Position numbers and translations under genes: made by a program
Part shown: in pieces, positions 18,934-31,900 of the stretch
Layout of the letters: each line of letters starts with the position of its first letter
Numbering within the stretch: position 1 is the stretch's first letter
Notes under the pieces: model-generated
Told to the model about the DNA's origin: nothing
What the model saw: the letters and a program-made list of their open reading frames with translations, nothing else
Databases searched by the model: none
Assembly: GCA_000818945.1 (NCBI GenBank)
Contig: KN805381.1
Span: 477,035-541,034, forward strand
DNA: 64,000 nt
From: Schizochytrium sp. CCTCC M209059
Lineage: Eukaryota; Sar; Bigyra; Thraustochytrida; Thraustochytriidae
Direction of reading: 5' to 3'

Positions 18934-21248
18934 CTCTATACCTCGCTCGCTCGCTCGATATCGCGCTGCGTCGGTTCGCTCGACGGCTGCAGCTCGCTCG
19001 CTCCCGGCGCGTTGCGAGTTTGTCGGTCGCTCCGCTCGCGTGCGCGCTCTTCGCTTTTCTCCATTGGGCTAGCAGCGCCCGGCACTAGCAGGAAGCCAGA
19101 GGAGGAGGAGGAGGAGGAGGGAAACGCGCGACCAACTAACAGAAACCAACTCAACGCAGGCTCACCTCGTTCAGCTAGACAGACAGACAGACCGACACCC
19201 GGATGGCCGGCCGGCAGCCTTCGCAGCGCTTCCCCGCGGCCCCGCTGCATCCCGTCCGCCCGCGCGTTCGGCTCATGAGGCCTCGCGCTCGCTCGATTCA
19301 TTGCTCGATCCATCGATGGATCGATCGCTCGATCCATCGACGGCGGCGGTAGGCAGGGAGGGCGTCGATCCTTTTTCGTCATTTTTTTTTTTTCACCACT
19401 CCTACTCTGGCCGCGACCGTGCACTTCCTGCTGCGAGATGTCGACGCTGGTCCCCAGACGCCCTTGCCCGCATATCCCGCAGAGCATGGTAGGCTGCGGG
19501 GAACAAGAGACTGACACGGGAGAACTGAAAGAGAGGCGGCGGGCAGGTACGAACGACGCGAGGCGAGCTCTCCGCAAAGGAGAGGCGCTCGGGCAGAGCA
19601 AGGATGCGCAGGGCCGCTGCCGGGGCCGCCAAGCCAGCCAGCCAGCCAGCCAGCCAGCCAGGCAGTCAGCCGGTCGCAGCTGCAGTTGCGGCCGCGGCGG
19701 AGCTTACAGGGCGAAGCGTAGTGTGCCGAGTTTGGCCCGACCGGACGCACGGCGGTACCCGCGAAGAGCTGCACCTCGTCTGCGGGCGCAGTGTGGGGCC
19801 TCGTGCGGGCTTACAGGCAGGGACAAGCAGGGACACGGCCCGTGCGCACCACGCTCTGAGGGTGTGCACTGCACGGGACAAAGCTGGCAGCTTCTAGCTG
19901 CTAGGCAGCCCAGCTCAGCGCGGCGCAGCTCTCACGATACTCGCTCTCGCACCGCGCTCGCCTCCTTCACACCATCCAGCGCGCCCCTCGCCGTGCCGAG
20001 ACCACCTCCCCGCGCCGCGCCGCCGCCGAGAAGGAAACCGCGGCGGCGTAGTCATCCGTGCTCGGCTGCGTTCCCTTGCGCTCCACTTCGAGCTCGTGCT
20101 CGGCCAGGAGTGATAACGCCCGTAGACAACTAGACTCAGCTGGGCTTGCAGGGGCTATGATCCACCTCCCACAGCCCGCAACGTCTAACCCCGCGAAGCA
20201 GCGTCCGAAATGGGGATATTTTGTTCTCCCGCGCCCCGCTTGATCTGGCCGGCGCGACCTCTCCGGCGGCAACGCAACTCCAAAGCGCGCGGTCTCGTCG
20301 AGCCAGGCCTGGCGCCGCGCGCACCTGGCTCGGCGCGGCGCGACGTGGCGGCGGCCAGGGCCTCACGCCAGGCTCGCTGCAGCTGCCGGCGGCGGGGGCT
20401 GAATCGCGAGCTCGACGCCGGCTGCGATGCGATGACAAACAACCACGGGCAACAAGCAGAGGCAAGCGAGCAAACGCAAGCAACAAGCAAAAGCTATCCT
20501 CGTTGCGCAGAGTGTGCGCGCGGGAAGCGAGGCAACGAGGCATGGCCATATCTGAAGCAGAAATTGTGATGGGAGACGCCGCGCAACCGCCGAGGAGGCG
20601 CAGGGCTAGGGCGCTCGCGACTGCAGCACCGGAGCCGCGGGAGCTCACGCGCCCCTGACGCGTATCTCCAGGTCTCGCAGCAGCAGCATCCATCCACAAA
20701 GGATCGACGGCCACCACCGACATAGAGATCGATCGAAAACCTGCAGCGGCCTAGGCAGGCGGCCCAGCTCGTATGCGAGTCGCGCTGACCCTCAATCCCA
20801 CCGTGGGATCTGTGGGGATGAGTTCTCGTCGTCTTCCTGCGCCACCTCGGGTCGGAGCCGCGTCCTCCTCGCCTTTCTCCTTTCTTCCCCCGCTCGCTCG
20901 CTCGCTCGCTCGCTCGCTGGGCTGCCGTCCCGCCCTCGCGGCCCGGGCTGCGACGCACGCTGCGCAGCTTCGGCTGCGGTCTGCCGCCGCTGCTGCTTCC
21001 ACGCGGACGGACGCCGGCGACGAGGCGCGCGACCGGAGCGCCCGCTCGCTCGCTGCGCGCAAAAACAGGCAGGAGGGAGGCAGCGAAAACAGGCCATAAA
21101 GAAATCTTTTTTCAAGTTGTTTTTTGAAAAAGAGGATAAACTTACCTTCTGCGCAGCCATGGCTGGCTCGGCAGGTGGGAGCAGGCCGCGACACGCGCTG
21201 CGGACTCGGGCAGGGCCGCCCCGCCCCGCCCCGCCTCGCGACCGAGAC

Positions 21249-21258
21249 NNNNNNNNNN
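21249..21258. other. Assembly gap (10 N)
   Basis: Ten consecutive N bases are flanked on both sides by the same CTCGCGACCGAGAC sequence, so the gap lies inside a direct repeat. The true length is probably unresolved repeat copies. Frames crossing it are not meaningful. Confidence 0.99.
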
Positions 21259-22617
21259 CTCGCGACCGAGACGCCCGCCACGCCTCGCCTCGCGACGCGA
21301 CGCCGAGCCGAGCCGCGCCACGCGACGCGACGCCGCGCCGCGCGGAGCCACGCCGAGCGGGCGGGCGCTGGCGGCCGGAGGAGCGAGGGCGAAGAGGAGG
21401 AGGCGGCCGGACCAGGCGCACTCGCTTGCGCGCTGGCCACACCGCGTCCAGCTCCGACCTCGCCCCGGCACGGCACGCAGTGGGAGGAGGAGGAGGAAAG
21501 GAGAAGAGGGTAAGAACGGAAGATGACTCCGCGCGAAGCAGAGCAGAGCACGGAGCGAGCGGAGCGAGGCCGTGCGACACGAGCCGAGCCGGGACGGAGC
21601 GAGGGATGGAGGAGGGTAGCTTGGTGAAAAGGGACGGGCGTGGGGGGAGTGATAACCATTTTGTTGAGGTCACGGAGCTAGCTAGCTAGCGAGCTACGTA
21701 TCTATCGATCCATGGATGCAGCCGCGGTCAACTGGCGAGAAGTCGTTCGTTTTTTAGAAAGGCGCAGGAGGTCCGTCGGCAGCGGCCGTAGCGGTGGAAT
21801 GGTGGATGGGTTTGTTGGCGGCGGTTCAGGCGAAGGCGGCGATAGATTCGGATCGGAGTGGGAGCATCGCGTGACGTGGAAGAGGGCCACGGAGGCGGCG
21901 ACGGTACAACGCGGGCCGAAAGAGGGAGGCAATCCGAGGATGCCTTTGACAAGGCACGACACGACACCATGAACGAACGGCACAGACTACCTTGGCGCGG
22001 CAGGTTGGACTGGCAGAGCGAGATCCAGCTCAGCCAGCACGCTAGCTAGCGGGCTGCTCCCTTCTTGCTGGCTTTCTTCCTTTAGCTAGTCCGGCTTGGA
22101 GAGCTTGCGGGCCTTGACGTGCTTCTTTTGTGGGCCCGTGTCCCGGCCGACTGTACGAGTTTGAGGCGCGCGTGTTCTGGGCCAAGCTATAGCTTGCAGG
22201 CCAGGCTACGTACGCACCCAGCTACCCAGCCAGTCAGCCAGCCAGCCAGACAGCCAAGTGCAAGACATCTTCAAAGCACACTGCTATAAACCTATCTGGC
22301 TGGTCAGTTCGTTCATCCTGCAAAGCAAGACCAAGAGCTAGGGCCTAAACCTTGCTTGCAGCCTATAGCTCCTGCAGAAGCTCGGCTGATCATCCCGTTG
22401 CACGTTGTCGTACGTACATTCATCCTGCAGTTGCCAGCGTACCAGCCAGCCAGCTTGCGTAATGGCGATATATCGCATATATAGTACGTTCGAAAGTCCG
22501 AGGCGGATCGACAGAGTGCAGCAGCCAGTCTAACTTCCTTCACGGTGGGTGTCTGTAGGGCGCACGTGCCGTCAATCGAGTTCGCAGCTGTGCGAGCGGG
22601 ACGGCAATTCAAGCAGC

Positions 22618-22647
22618 GCAGCTAGCTAGTTATAGCTAGCTAGCTGC
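22618..22647. repeat. Perfect inverted repeat, 12-bp arms, 6-base loop
   Basis: The arms GCAGCTAGCTAG and CTAGCTAGCTGC flank TTATAG. It could form a hairpin or cruciform, and it is the longest member of a recurring GCTAGCTAGC family in intergenic DNA of this window (near 6041, 21677, 22045, 58975). No function is assigned. Confidence 0.85.
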
Positions 22648-22693
22648 AGCGTGCCCTGGTCCGCAATCAACAAAACCGCGAGAAGCAACCGCG

Positions 22694-22760
22694 TGCTGCC
22701 TCGCTTCTGCTGCCTCGCTTCTGCGGCCTCGCTTCTGCGGCCTCGCTTCTGCTGCCTCGA
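22694..22760. repeat. 15-bp tandem repeat, about 4.5 copies
   Basis: The unit is TGCCTCGCTTCTGCT, with variants in which TGC is replaced by GGC. It is intergenic and not part of any supported gene. Confidence 0.85.
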
Positions 22761-24544
22761 TTGCATGTACGGTCGAAGCGTGGCCCGTGGAGCCGCCCGA
22801 ACGACGCCCAAACGAACGACTAGGTTGCCATTGGCGGACAGACGGCGGCCGACAGCGCGCGTACCGCGGGTACCGGGGGGAGTGCGCTAGAAGAGAGAGA
22901 CCGGGCCAGCCGACCAGACAGGTGCAGGAAGGAACGAACGATTTTGCAGAATGGATGGCTTTGGCTGGCTTGACATCTTTTACTTATTCTTATTTTGAAG
23001 TGCACGAACTGCAAATCGAGCGGCAGGGCTAGCGAGTAAGGAAGCAAGCGTCGATCGACTGACTTGAGCCGGCCGCCAAGCAACGAACGTGCCTTTCGTT
23101 GCGACGATTGCTGCCTCGGACCCAGCCACGCTAGCCTCGTGACCTCTCTCTCTCTCTCCCTCCCTCTCTCCTGCACGCGCTGCCCATCGGCCACGGCCCG
23201 CTGCACAACACGCATTCATTATCGTCATTCACTATAAATCTGCAGATGCCTGCTATGCTAGCTGGTGGCCGGTACACACTTGCGCGGACCCAGCCCGCAG
23301 CCGCTTCGCTGCGGGATGCAGGGCCACGGCAAAGCTGCGTCGCGCCAGCTGTGGTCGACGCGCGCGCAGCGGGGACCGTAGGGTCTTCGCTGCGGGGCCT
23401 CACGGGACCCGCTACCGCCATACGCAACCGCCATGCGCAACTCCCCGGCCTGGGCGAGCGGGCCGCCCTCGCTCGCCGATCGCCAAGCTCGCGCACTAAC
23501 TCGCCGCCGCACGACAGACGCCGCGGCCGCGATCGCCGGCGAGTTCAAGCCGCGCTCCCCTCCCCTCCTCTCCTCTCCTCTCCTCTCCTCTCCTCTCCTG
23601 TCCTTTCCTTTCCTGGCGGCTCCCAGCGCGACGCCGGAAGAGAATGGAGCGAGCTGGTCGACGAGAGCGCAATCCATCTCTCCCGCTCCTGCCGCGCAAT
23701 GGTCTGGCCTTCTATTTTCTTTCATGACTCGGATGGCGGTAAGACGGCCTTGATGACAACTTGAACTCGACGACAGGCCGTGGCATCGACGACTCGAGCC
23801 CGGAGATGCGAGAGGTCTCGCCTCGCCGAAGTCCTGCGCGGCCTTGTCATCCTCCGATCACCGCCAGCCGGTTTCGCCTCGAGAATCCGCCTCCAGAAGA
23901 CGTAAGCTCTGCTCTGCTCTGGCCGCGGAGGCCAAGACGCGAGCCGAGCCGTGCGCGACGCACGTAATCGGACGTGGCTGGCCGCGGCTGGCTCGCTGCA
24001 GGGCAGTTTGTCCCTGCGCGCTGGGCACCCCGTGGCCACTCGCCCGGACAGGGCACGCACTGGGCCGCGGAGGCTAGGCCACCGCGCGTCGAATCGGGCA
24101 GGCAGGTAGGCAGGCAGACAGGCAGGCCAGCTCGCTCGTTTGGCCTCGTCGCGGCGCGTCGCCATCTATCTAGCACTCGTGGAGACTGACCAGCCACCAT
24201 TCATCTGCGATCGGGCGATCCTTGTTCTCCTTTTCCTTGCTCGTCTTCTTCTTCTTCTTCTTCGTCTTCTTCTTCTTCACTGTGCAAATGCACACCTAGC
24301 TACTTGTGCTCTCGCGCCGGCTGCTGCACACATCAATAAGCTCTCGCACCTGCTCCTGGATTAGCTCTTGCACCTCGACAAGCAAATCGTGGCCATCGTC
24401 TCGATTCCTTCGTTGCTTACTTACGGGTCTCCCACGATCAAAGAGCCGGGCACGTGCAGTAGGCGAGCCGGGCTTGTGTAGTATACAACGTACAGAAACG
24501 AAGATCATGATCAGGGTTTAGAAGTCACGGGTTAAAGAGCAGCG

Positions 24545-27500
24545 TCACGACGCGGGAACGCGCACGCGCAGGCGCAGCGTGGCCAGCGGAGTTGCCGTGG
24601 CGACACCCACGAGGTTCACGACGAGGCCGCCCGCAGAGGCCGCCGGGAGAACCAAAGAACCTAGCGCCAAGGGCGTTTCCGCGTCCACGTCCGCGCCGGT
24701 GTCGCCGCCGTCGTCAACATTTCGCCCGGCGTCGGCGAGCGCGAGGCGAAAGTGCAGCTTGCGCAGTGCAGATGAACTCGCCACGCCGAGCATAAAGGTC
24801 ACAGTCTCGTCGAGGTGGATCGTGGGCGCGTACTCGAGGCCTGCGCCGGCGCGCGGAGGAAGACTCGCGATCGGTCCCGAGTCCAGAAATTGTACGTCCA
24901 GGTGCAGCTGCGTGCGCGGCCCAGGCGCGGTACTCACTGCCTTGGATAAAGCTTCCTTCACGTTCATCGATTCCAAGGTCACCACCACAGCGCTGTCGGC
25001 CTGCGCTCGTCGTGGCAGGCCAAAAAACCACTCCTCCTCTACATCCTCCTCCTCATCTTCCACTTCAACGTGGTGGTGGTCTTCCTCGCCATCCATAAGA
25101 TCATGCTCTCCGTCAAAACGGCCGTCTGCCAACAAAGACGAAGGCGACGGCGACGCCGAAGACGCAGATGAAGGAGACCCTCGATTCTTACTCGATAGGT
25201 CCATGGCTTCGCCCACATCCTCCGTTCTAAACGTCTCTCCCGGAGAAAGCATCAGCGACGAGCCTGCAGATATCAGCGAGGGACGACCAGTACTCACAAG
25301 CCCGTCAGCGTCAGACTCCCCGCCCACAATCTCGACCTCGCCCGAGACGCCGCCACGAAAACTCTTGCTCCCGCTCATAACGGACTCCAAGTCGGATTCC
25401 GCGCGCCCGTACGCGTCTCCAGAGACCTCTCCGAATCCATCCCCCGAGCTCAAAAGCAGCTGCGCACCACGCGTCGGCTCCTCCGACGACATCGTCAGGG
25501 CGCTGCGAGGACTTAACATCGATCGCAAAGGATGTCGCACAGCCTCGTCGTCAGACTCGGATGCCGAAGCAGACGCAACGTCATTCTCCGATGCCCCATC
25601 CATCTTGCGAACCTGACTCTCCTCTTCGTCGTCGCTTGCATCATCTTCGCTGGCTTCATCCTCGCTTCTGGCCCTCGGCGAGTCCGCACCATCGATGCTT
25701 TGGTGAAATTGGCTTCCAGTTTCTTCGCTGTTCGCACGCGATCCTCGACCATGCCCAGCCTCGTGTGGGCTTCCGCTCGCGCTGACGCTCAGCTCCAAAC
25801 TATTCTCAACCAGTGGAGACGCTGCATCAAGTGTCGTCGTTGGGCTCAGATGGGTGCCTTCGTCCGCACTTGATGTGTGTGATGGTTTTCCACCTCCAAA
25901 GGAACCTTGCTCCAGGGTCTCCGGACCCTCCAAGGTGTCTTCGTCAACCTTGAGCTCAGGAACCGTCATCTCGCTCGGTCTGCGTCGAGCCGCTTCCGCG
26001 GCCTCCGGATACATTTCAATAAAGGCATCCAAGTCCCACTTGGCCTTGGCTTGCGCCTGTGTTTCATTCTTGTGCTGTCTTGCGCTTTCTTCTTCTTCTT
26101 CTTCTTCTTCTGAGGCTTCGCTCCCATTCTTGCTGGCGTAATTATCCTCTTCGTCTTCGTCGTTTTCGTCAGCAACACGTCCATTCGTCTTGCTTCTTGC
26201 ATCTTCTTCTTCTTCTTCTTCTTCTGATTCCATCTTGCTTCTAAAATCTTCGTCTGTGTTGGATCCCGTCTTGCTTACTGCATCTCCATCATTGGACATG
26301 CTTCTTGCATCTTCGTTGCCTGAAGCATGATTTTTGTCTTCTTCCTCATCCTCGCTGAGATTGCGGGCTCTTGGGCCACCTTGCTGGCGCTGCGCGTTCT
26401 CCATCTGCGCATCGTCTCGAGTTTTGCCTTCGTCCGCGTCGCTATCCTTGTCGTCGTCAAGACTATCAATCTCATTGTCCACATCGTCATCTGCTTCTTC
26501 TTCACTGCCAATGTCGTCCGCCTTGCTTTCCTGAAACACACGCTGCGGCAATTCTTGCGGATCTGCATCGTCTTTCTCCTCGTCAGAATCGGCACCCGAA
26601 AACCGCTCCTGAGCCGACTTCTCCTCGAGCGAATCTGTCTCCTGAAACGAGTCAAGTGAGGCGCGAAGAGTTCCGACGTCTTCCATTTCGCTGACTTGTT
26701 GCGACACGATTTCGTCCTCGAGGATACTCTGCTCTTCCTCCTCGGCTTCATTTACCGCAATCACCTGAGCAATTCTGTTCTTTGCGTGCTCACTCTCGTT
26801 AACATGCGCAGATGCATGCATGCTGTTGTCCAGGCCACCCAAATCTTCATCTTCCTCGTGCCAGTTACGTGCTCTTAAAGGTGCCGCAACATGCGAATGC
26901 GGAGCCTCTTGTTTCTTTCCCACTTGGGGAGGCGGATCCAGGGAATCGTAAATCAGTGACATCTCACTTTCCGTATCGTCACGAAGATGCAATTCATCGC
27001 GACGATTGACATCACCTTGGACGCGACTGTGCACATCACTTTGAATGGGAATGCCCGATACTTCATTTTGCACTTCTTTTTTCTGGAGCACAGAATGAAG
27101 ACTCTCCTCATCGAGACTGATTCGAACCATGTCAGAGTTATCATCAAAGCTTGTATGCGGGCCATTCTTCTTGCCACGCCCACCTTGACCTGCGAATGCC
27201 TGGTTAGTCTCAGAGTCATCATCAAAGCTTCTATGCGGGTATTCCTTCTTGCCGTGCCCACCTTGACCTGCGAATGCCTGGTTAGTCTCAGAGTCGTCAT
27301 CAAAGTTTGCATGCGAATTCTCTGTCTTGACGTGTCCACCTTGATCTGCAAACGCTCGGTTGTCCGCACGTCTTTCGTCGAACGAAAGATTGTCCTCAAC
27401 GTCAGACGTCGGCGGCGGCTGTCCGGGCTGGTTAGGCCGGTGTTGGTGCGCCGATTGTCTTTGTGACTCTTTGCGAAGCCGGGCCAATTCAGCTTCCGCA

Positions 27501-28341
27501 ATAGCCAGCCTTTCGCGCAAAGAAGACGCGTCTTCAGCTTCCTTTCGAAATGCTGATAGTCGTGCCTCCATATCCTTCATCATGCGCCAGCTCTGTGCCA
27601 GCTCTCGCTCTCGTTCAAATTCCGCTGCTGAAGAGAAACGGTCTTTAGGACCTGACGATGACGGAGACGAAGAAGGCCCAGACCCAGCCATTGCAGCGGC
27701 AGCGGCAGCAGCGTCTGCCGCAATCGCTTTTGAAGAAACACGAATTGCAACACTGCCATCCTCCTTGACGACAAGTCGACGAGCAAGGTCAGGTCGCAAC
27801 ACTTTGAGCGTGGTATCGTACTGCGAAATGAGATCGTCAAGCTTCGATAATTCTTTTTGGAGACGTCGCTTTTGTAGTTTACGTGCCGTGAAGCGCTCGT
27901 GCATCTCCTCTAGATGCGCAAGACCATAATCTACATTTTGCTGCACGGCCTCAGTTTTTCGCGCAAGCGCATCTTGACAGTGCGACAGATACTGTGCAGT
28001 GTATTGCCCAAGTCTGAATGCCTTGATGACATTTTCGTCCTCTGCAAGGTTCTCGATGTCTGTTCAACGACGTCAGCTCTCGCGTCCAACGTAATGCATC
28101 CATCAATGCAAAAGCATAACCAAGGTTGATTGCACCTTTCTCCAAACTAATTTTGGGGTTCGCCCATCAACGTACCCTCTTCGTTCTCGAGACTTCCATA
28201 CAGCACGCTGCCAAGGGTTTTCCGGAGCGCTTTCTGCGCCTGGGCAGCTGACTTTGCCTCCTCGGCGCGCCGCAGGTCAACCTGCTGCACCGATCTCCAG
28301 TCCACGCGCCGGTACGGCTGCACAAAGCCAAAGTCTTCCAT
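24545..28341 (-). CDS. DZIP1: DZIP1-like basal-body/ciliary protein, two exons, 1226 aa
   Basis: Exon 1 is 28176-28341 and exon 2 is 24545-28059. They are joined across a 116-bp GT-AG, phase-1 intron, and the 3681-nt total is in frame. Exon 1 gives MEDFGFVQPYRRVDWR, matching the Arg-rich FxFRPRRERVDWR start of the DZIP1/Iguana N-terminal domain. Exon 2 opens with a segment (FRLGQYTAQYLSHCQD) matching that domain's FRLAQLxIEYLLHSQ helix. Coiled coils follow to about residue 260. The centre (about 260-950) is disordered and acidic, with 26-residue repeats encoded at 27146-27379. I see no C2H2 finger, unlike animal DZIP1. The last 150 residues are hydrophobic, beta-rich and C2-like. Family knowledge places DZIP1 at basal bodies in ciliogenesis. 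The gene is divergent from the channel. Confidence 0.78.
27146..27379 (-). repeat. 78-bp in-frame tandem repeat inside the DZIP1-like gene
   Basis: Two near-identical 78-bp units (27146-27223, 27224-27301) and a diverged third encode 26-residue repeats built around FDDDSETNQAFAGQGG. The repeats lie in the disordered acidic part of the protein. Confidence 0.9.
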
Positions 28342-28985
28342 GGCAAGAGGACCTTCTTTGCTGTCCTCTGCGCGCGAGCCGCTGCTGGCGCACCCACGCC
28401 CTGCCAGAGCTTGCTCACCCGCCCAGACCTTCTGGGACTGCCAACTGTTTTAATAACGTCGGCGGGCTCCCTCTTCTTCTTTCTTTGCCTGTCTGCTCTG
28501 CTCTGTCTCTCCCCCAAGTTTTAGGAGAGCCGTTGACTTTTCGTGGGACTTATGCGAACGATCCGTGCAGTCTGGGCCACCTTTTTCGACTCGAAGCTTG
28601 CCAATGATACTCGGGCTAGCAAAAAGGTGATCTCTCGCCCGCCCGCCCGCTCGCCTGCCCGCCCGCTCGTCGCCACGAAAGCGCGCGTGCGCGCGCGCGC
28701 ACGCACAACAATCACTCATTGGTGTGCTTGTCTAAGGCCCGAATCCTCTGCGAGTTGAGACTACGCCGCCGAGGCCGTGGACGCGACGGCACACGTTACC
28801 GACCAGAGTAAGCTACAAGCGTGGAGATGCAACGAGCCACAAGGCCCGAGCAGGCTCGCCGACCTGTAGAGCAAATGTTCGCAGCAGCAGCAACAGAAGC
28901 AGCAGCAGCAGCAGCAGGAGACACCCCGGGACCGACGAGACGAGCTGGCCAAAGTGCAACCAACGTTTGCAAAAGAACAGTAAAC
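28342..28985. other. Divergent promoter region of DZIP1-like and channel genes
   Basis: These 644 bp lie between two divergent start codons. They contain CCGCCCGCTCG and GCGCGC-rich runs near 28635-28700 and a CAG/AGC-rich run near 28876-28917. The frame of the channel continues upstream to an ATG at 28827, but this leader is low complexity and would bury the signal peptide. Confidence 0.45.
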
Positions 28986-31900
28986 ATGGGCTTCGCACGA
29001 CACGTCAAGCTCATGCTCGCCTTTTCCGTTCTTATTGCGCTGCCACACGTAGCCCTCGCCATCTCCACATATGGTGACCCTTGCAGGGCATCCAATGTGT
29101 GCGTATGCGATAGCCTCAGTGCAACCGACGCCGCCATGGTCGTCAAGGAATTTGACGTCAATATAAGTCACGCGCAGGAACTCACGTGGCCGTCACTCTA
29201 TTTTGGTCGAGAGAGTAACCTCCTTGTCTCCGGTGAGTACATTTACATCAAAGACCCTTACGGAGCCCTCCAAGAAACGCACCTTGATGGATACGGCACC
29301 GAAAACTTTGTCAATGCACGCGAGCAAATTCGATTACGCGAAGGCCCATGGCCAACCGGACCATTCCGCAGCCGCCTTGACCTTGCCTATGCATATCTCG
29401 AAGATCCGTCAAAGGGGATTCATCAGCGAAAATGGTTTGAAGTATGGTTCACAATCGAAGCATTTGCGGTTGACATGGGCGCATGGACACCCAGCTCGTA
29501 CAATCGAAGCATTGTCACCATCACGCGCGAAACAGGAATACCTACCGACGAAGCACTTCCCCAACTTGGCGTTGCGAGGCAAAATGCGACGAGATTCTCT
29601 GATATTTCGAGCTCCATCGCCTATGTTGATACCGTTTTCAATGAAGATGGTAGCAATGCCATTGTCTCGAATCCCTCTGTCGCGGGACGCTACGTAGTGT
29701 ACTCCAAATTCTATCCTCTTTCGGGGCGAACGCATGCTCTTCTCCATGATCTTGACACAGGTGCAACCAACGCTCTCGGGGGATCGTACCCAAGCCTGCT
29801 CACATCCAGCCAGCTACACGCGCGCGTGGCGTGGTTTGGCGACGCTTCCGCAGGGTCCGCACTAGTATTTTGGGTTGACACGAGTGCCTCACAATCTCCA
29901 ACCGAGAGTCTTATTATCGATATCAATACCACCTTTAGTCTCCTCGAGCTTCCGACGCGGAGAAAGCACGAGGTGCGTGGAATTGACATTGATCCTATCA
30001 GCGAGAGCGCGCACATGTTCTTGTGGAACGCCCAGCTCACAGCAACAAGACTTTTCCTTCAAGTCTGCAACACAGCAATTTTTGCCTCAAATACAACGTG
30101 CAAGCTAGTAAGCTGTGACACCACTGATGGCTGCGCTACACTTTCCAATCTGTTCGAAACTACTACGGGTCAACTACTTCGCCTACATGACGCATCTGCA
30201 GAAACTATTCTCTACATATTGGATGATGACATGCACGTACTCGTCGACGCAAGACTCACAGACCAGCAAGGCCTTGTGTCAGCGATGGGATGTCTCGTCC
30301 CTCGAGATTTGTTTGATTCCTTGGTCGCTGTTACGCTGTATCACGATACTATCCTGGGCATCCGATCCAACGGCTCCGTCTTTAGCTTTGATCTTGACAA
30401 AGACAACGACCAAATCATCGACGGCTTTGACGTGTTCCCCTATGACGGCGCCGAAGCCTTTGATTCAGACAACGATGGAGTAGGCAACAAGCATGATCTC
30501 GTCAATCACTCCTCGTATGCGTGCGCATCTTCTGAAGAACTTGGTGCGTGCAACAACGACAATATCATTCTTTATCTGTGCTTTGCCTTTGCTTTTGCTT
30601 TTTCACTCGGCATGAGTCGCAAATTCACGCTGGGCATTTGGTCTCGTTGGGAAGACATTGCTCAAGGAATTCACTATGAAGTATTTGTTCGCCATCAAGA
30701 GGAACTGCAAGCCGCCAAACGTCGTGAAGCTGCACAGCAGCAAAATAACAACAATCCAACGGGAAAGAAGAAACGTATCCGAGGCGAAACGTTTGCAAAT
30801 CTTATGCCTTCGAACTCAAGTACCTTTTCTGAACAGGATTCTCCGCCTCAGCCCCAAATTCCAGCCATTTCGCCCTCGCGCTCTAACACAAAAGGAGTGC
30901 CGGTTTTCGAGGCCGCTGAAGGGCCGCGCGACAACCTCGTTCAATTCCGCCGCTGCCCGGAAATGATGGAGCTCAAAGAACTTGGATCAGAAATTCTTAC
31001 TGGCCAAGAGGCTGCCGATACTCTCATGCCAACGTACTTGCAAAAGTGCGGCGCTCTCGTGGAAAAGGTGATGCTCAGCCAGCATACCACTGCAACGCGA
31101 GCCGTCGATGTCGTACGAGGTCTCATCGATCTTGTTGCAGTAATTAGCGTCGTGGTGGCCTTCATCCCGACTACATACAGCCATGCTCTTGCCTTGGACG
31201 AAGAGACGGTGCGTCTACACGCCAAGCTCGAATGGATTGACTGGTACATTTCTGCCGGCTTCCTGATGCGCATCATTCTTGAGCGCTCAAAGCCAGATCT
31301 ATCTGACAATGACTGGACGGGTAGCAAGTTCTGGGTCGAGATCTTGGCTCTTGTCACCATTCCGCCAGGTCTCAAAGAGTACATGACTAACTTTTACTTT
31401 GTGAGCCAAGTGCTCCGGTGCTGCATCGTATTTCGGGTCGCGCGCGCCTACCGCCGTTTCTTCATGGAAAAGCGCCTCGTTCATGTGCTCATCAACTCAC
31501 CAGACTACTTCCTGGGGGCTCTCATCATTGGATTCATGATTGTCTGCGCAGGCGCCGTGGCACAATTCGAGGCCGAGTCGGACCCATCGGGCCTTGCCGA
31601 TTTTCAAATCTCTCTGTGGTTCTCTGCCGTTACAATCACCACTGTTGGGTATGGCGACTATGCGCCTCTTACCAAGCTCGGGCGTCTTCTCACTATCTTT
31701 ATGATGATTTTCGGCGTCGGTCTCGTCGGGACCATCTCGGGCTCTGTCGCAAAGGCTATTCAGACGGTAGGGTCTACAGAGGAAAAGGTCAAGCAGCTGA
31801 AAGCGGACAATCGCGCGCGCTATGAGCAATACAAAGATGTCTTTGATCTCAGTGCGCTTGCTTACAATCCAATACTCATGTCTGTGGCTCCCGTTTTTAT

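Larger units (their letters stand above)
18934..24544. other. 5.6-kb gene-poor, repeat-rich region
   Basis: No frame here looks like a protein: the translations are Arg/Ala/Ser/Pro-rich compositional shadows on both strands. The stretch contains CCAG tetranucleotides (about 19627-19662), CGCT repeats (about 20886-20920), GGAGG-type and CCTCG-type tracts, a 10-N gap, a 15-bp repeat (22694-22760), TCCTC pentanucleotides (23564-23615), CTT triplets (24247-24278), and several GCTAGCTAGC runs. A perfect 12-bp inverted repeat lies at 22618-22647. Non-coding transcripts cannot be excluded from sequence alone. Confidence 0.55.

Noticed and set aside
20751..21689. Frames of 190-302 codons crossing 21249-21258
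   Set aside because: They cross the N gap and contain undefined residues; composition is low complexity.
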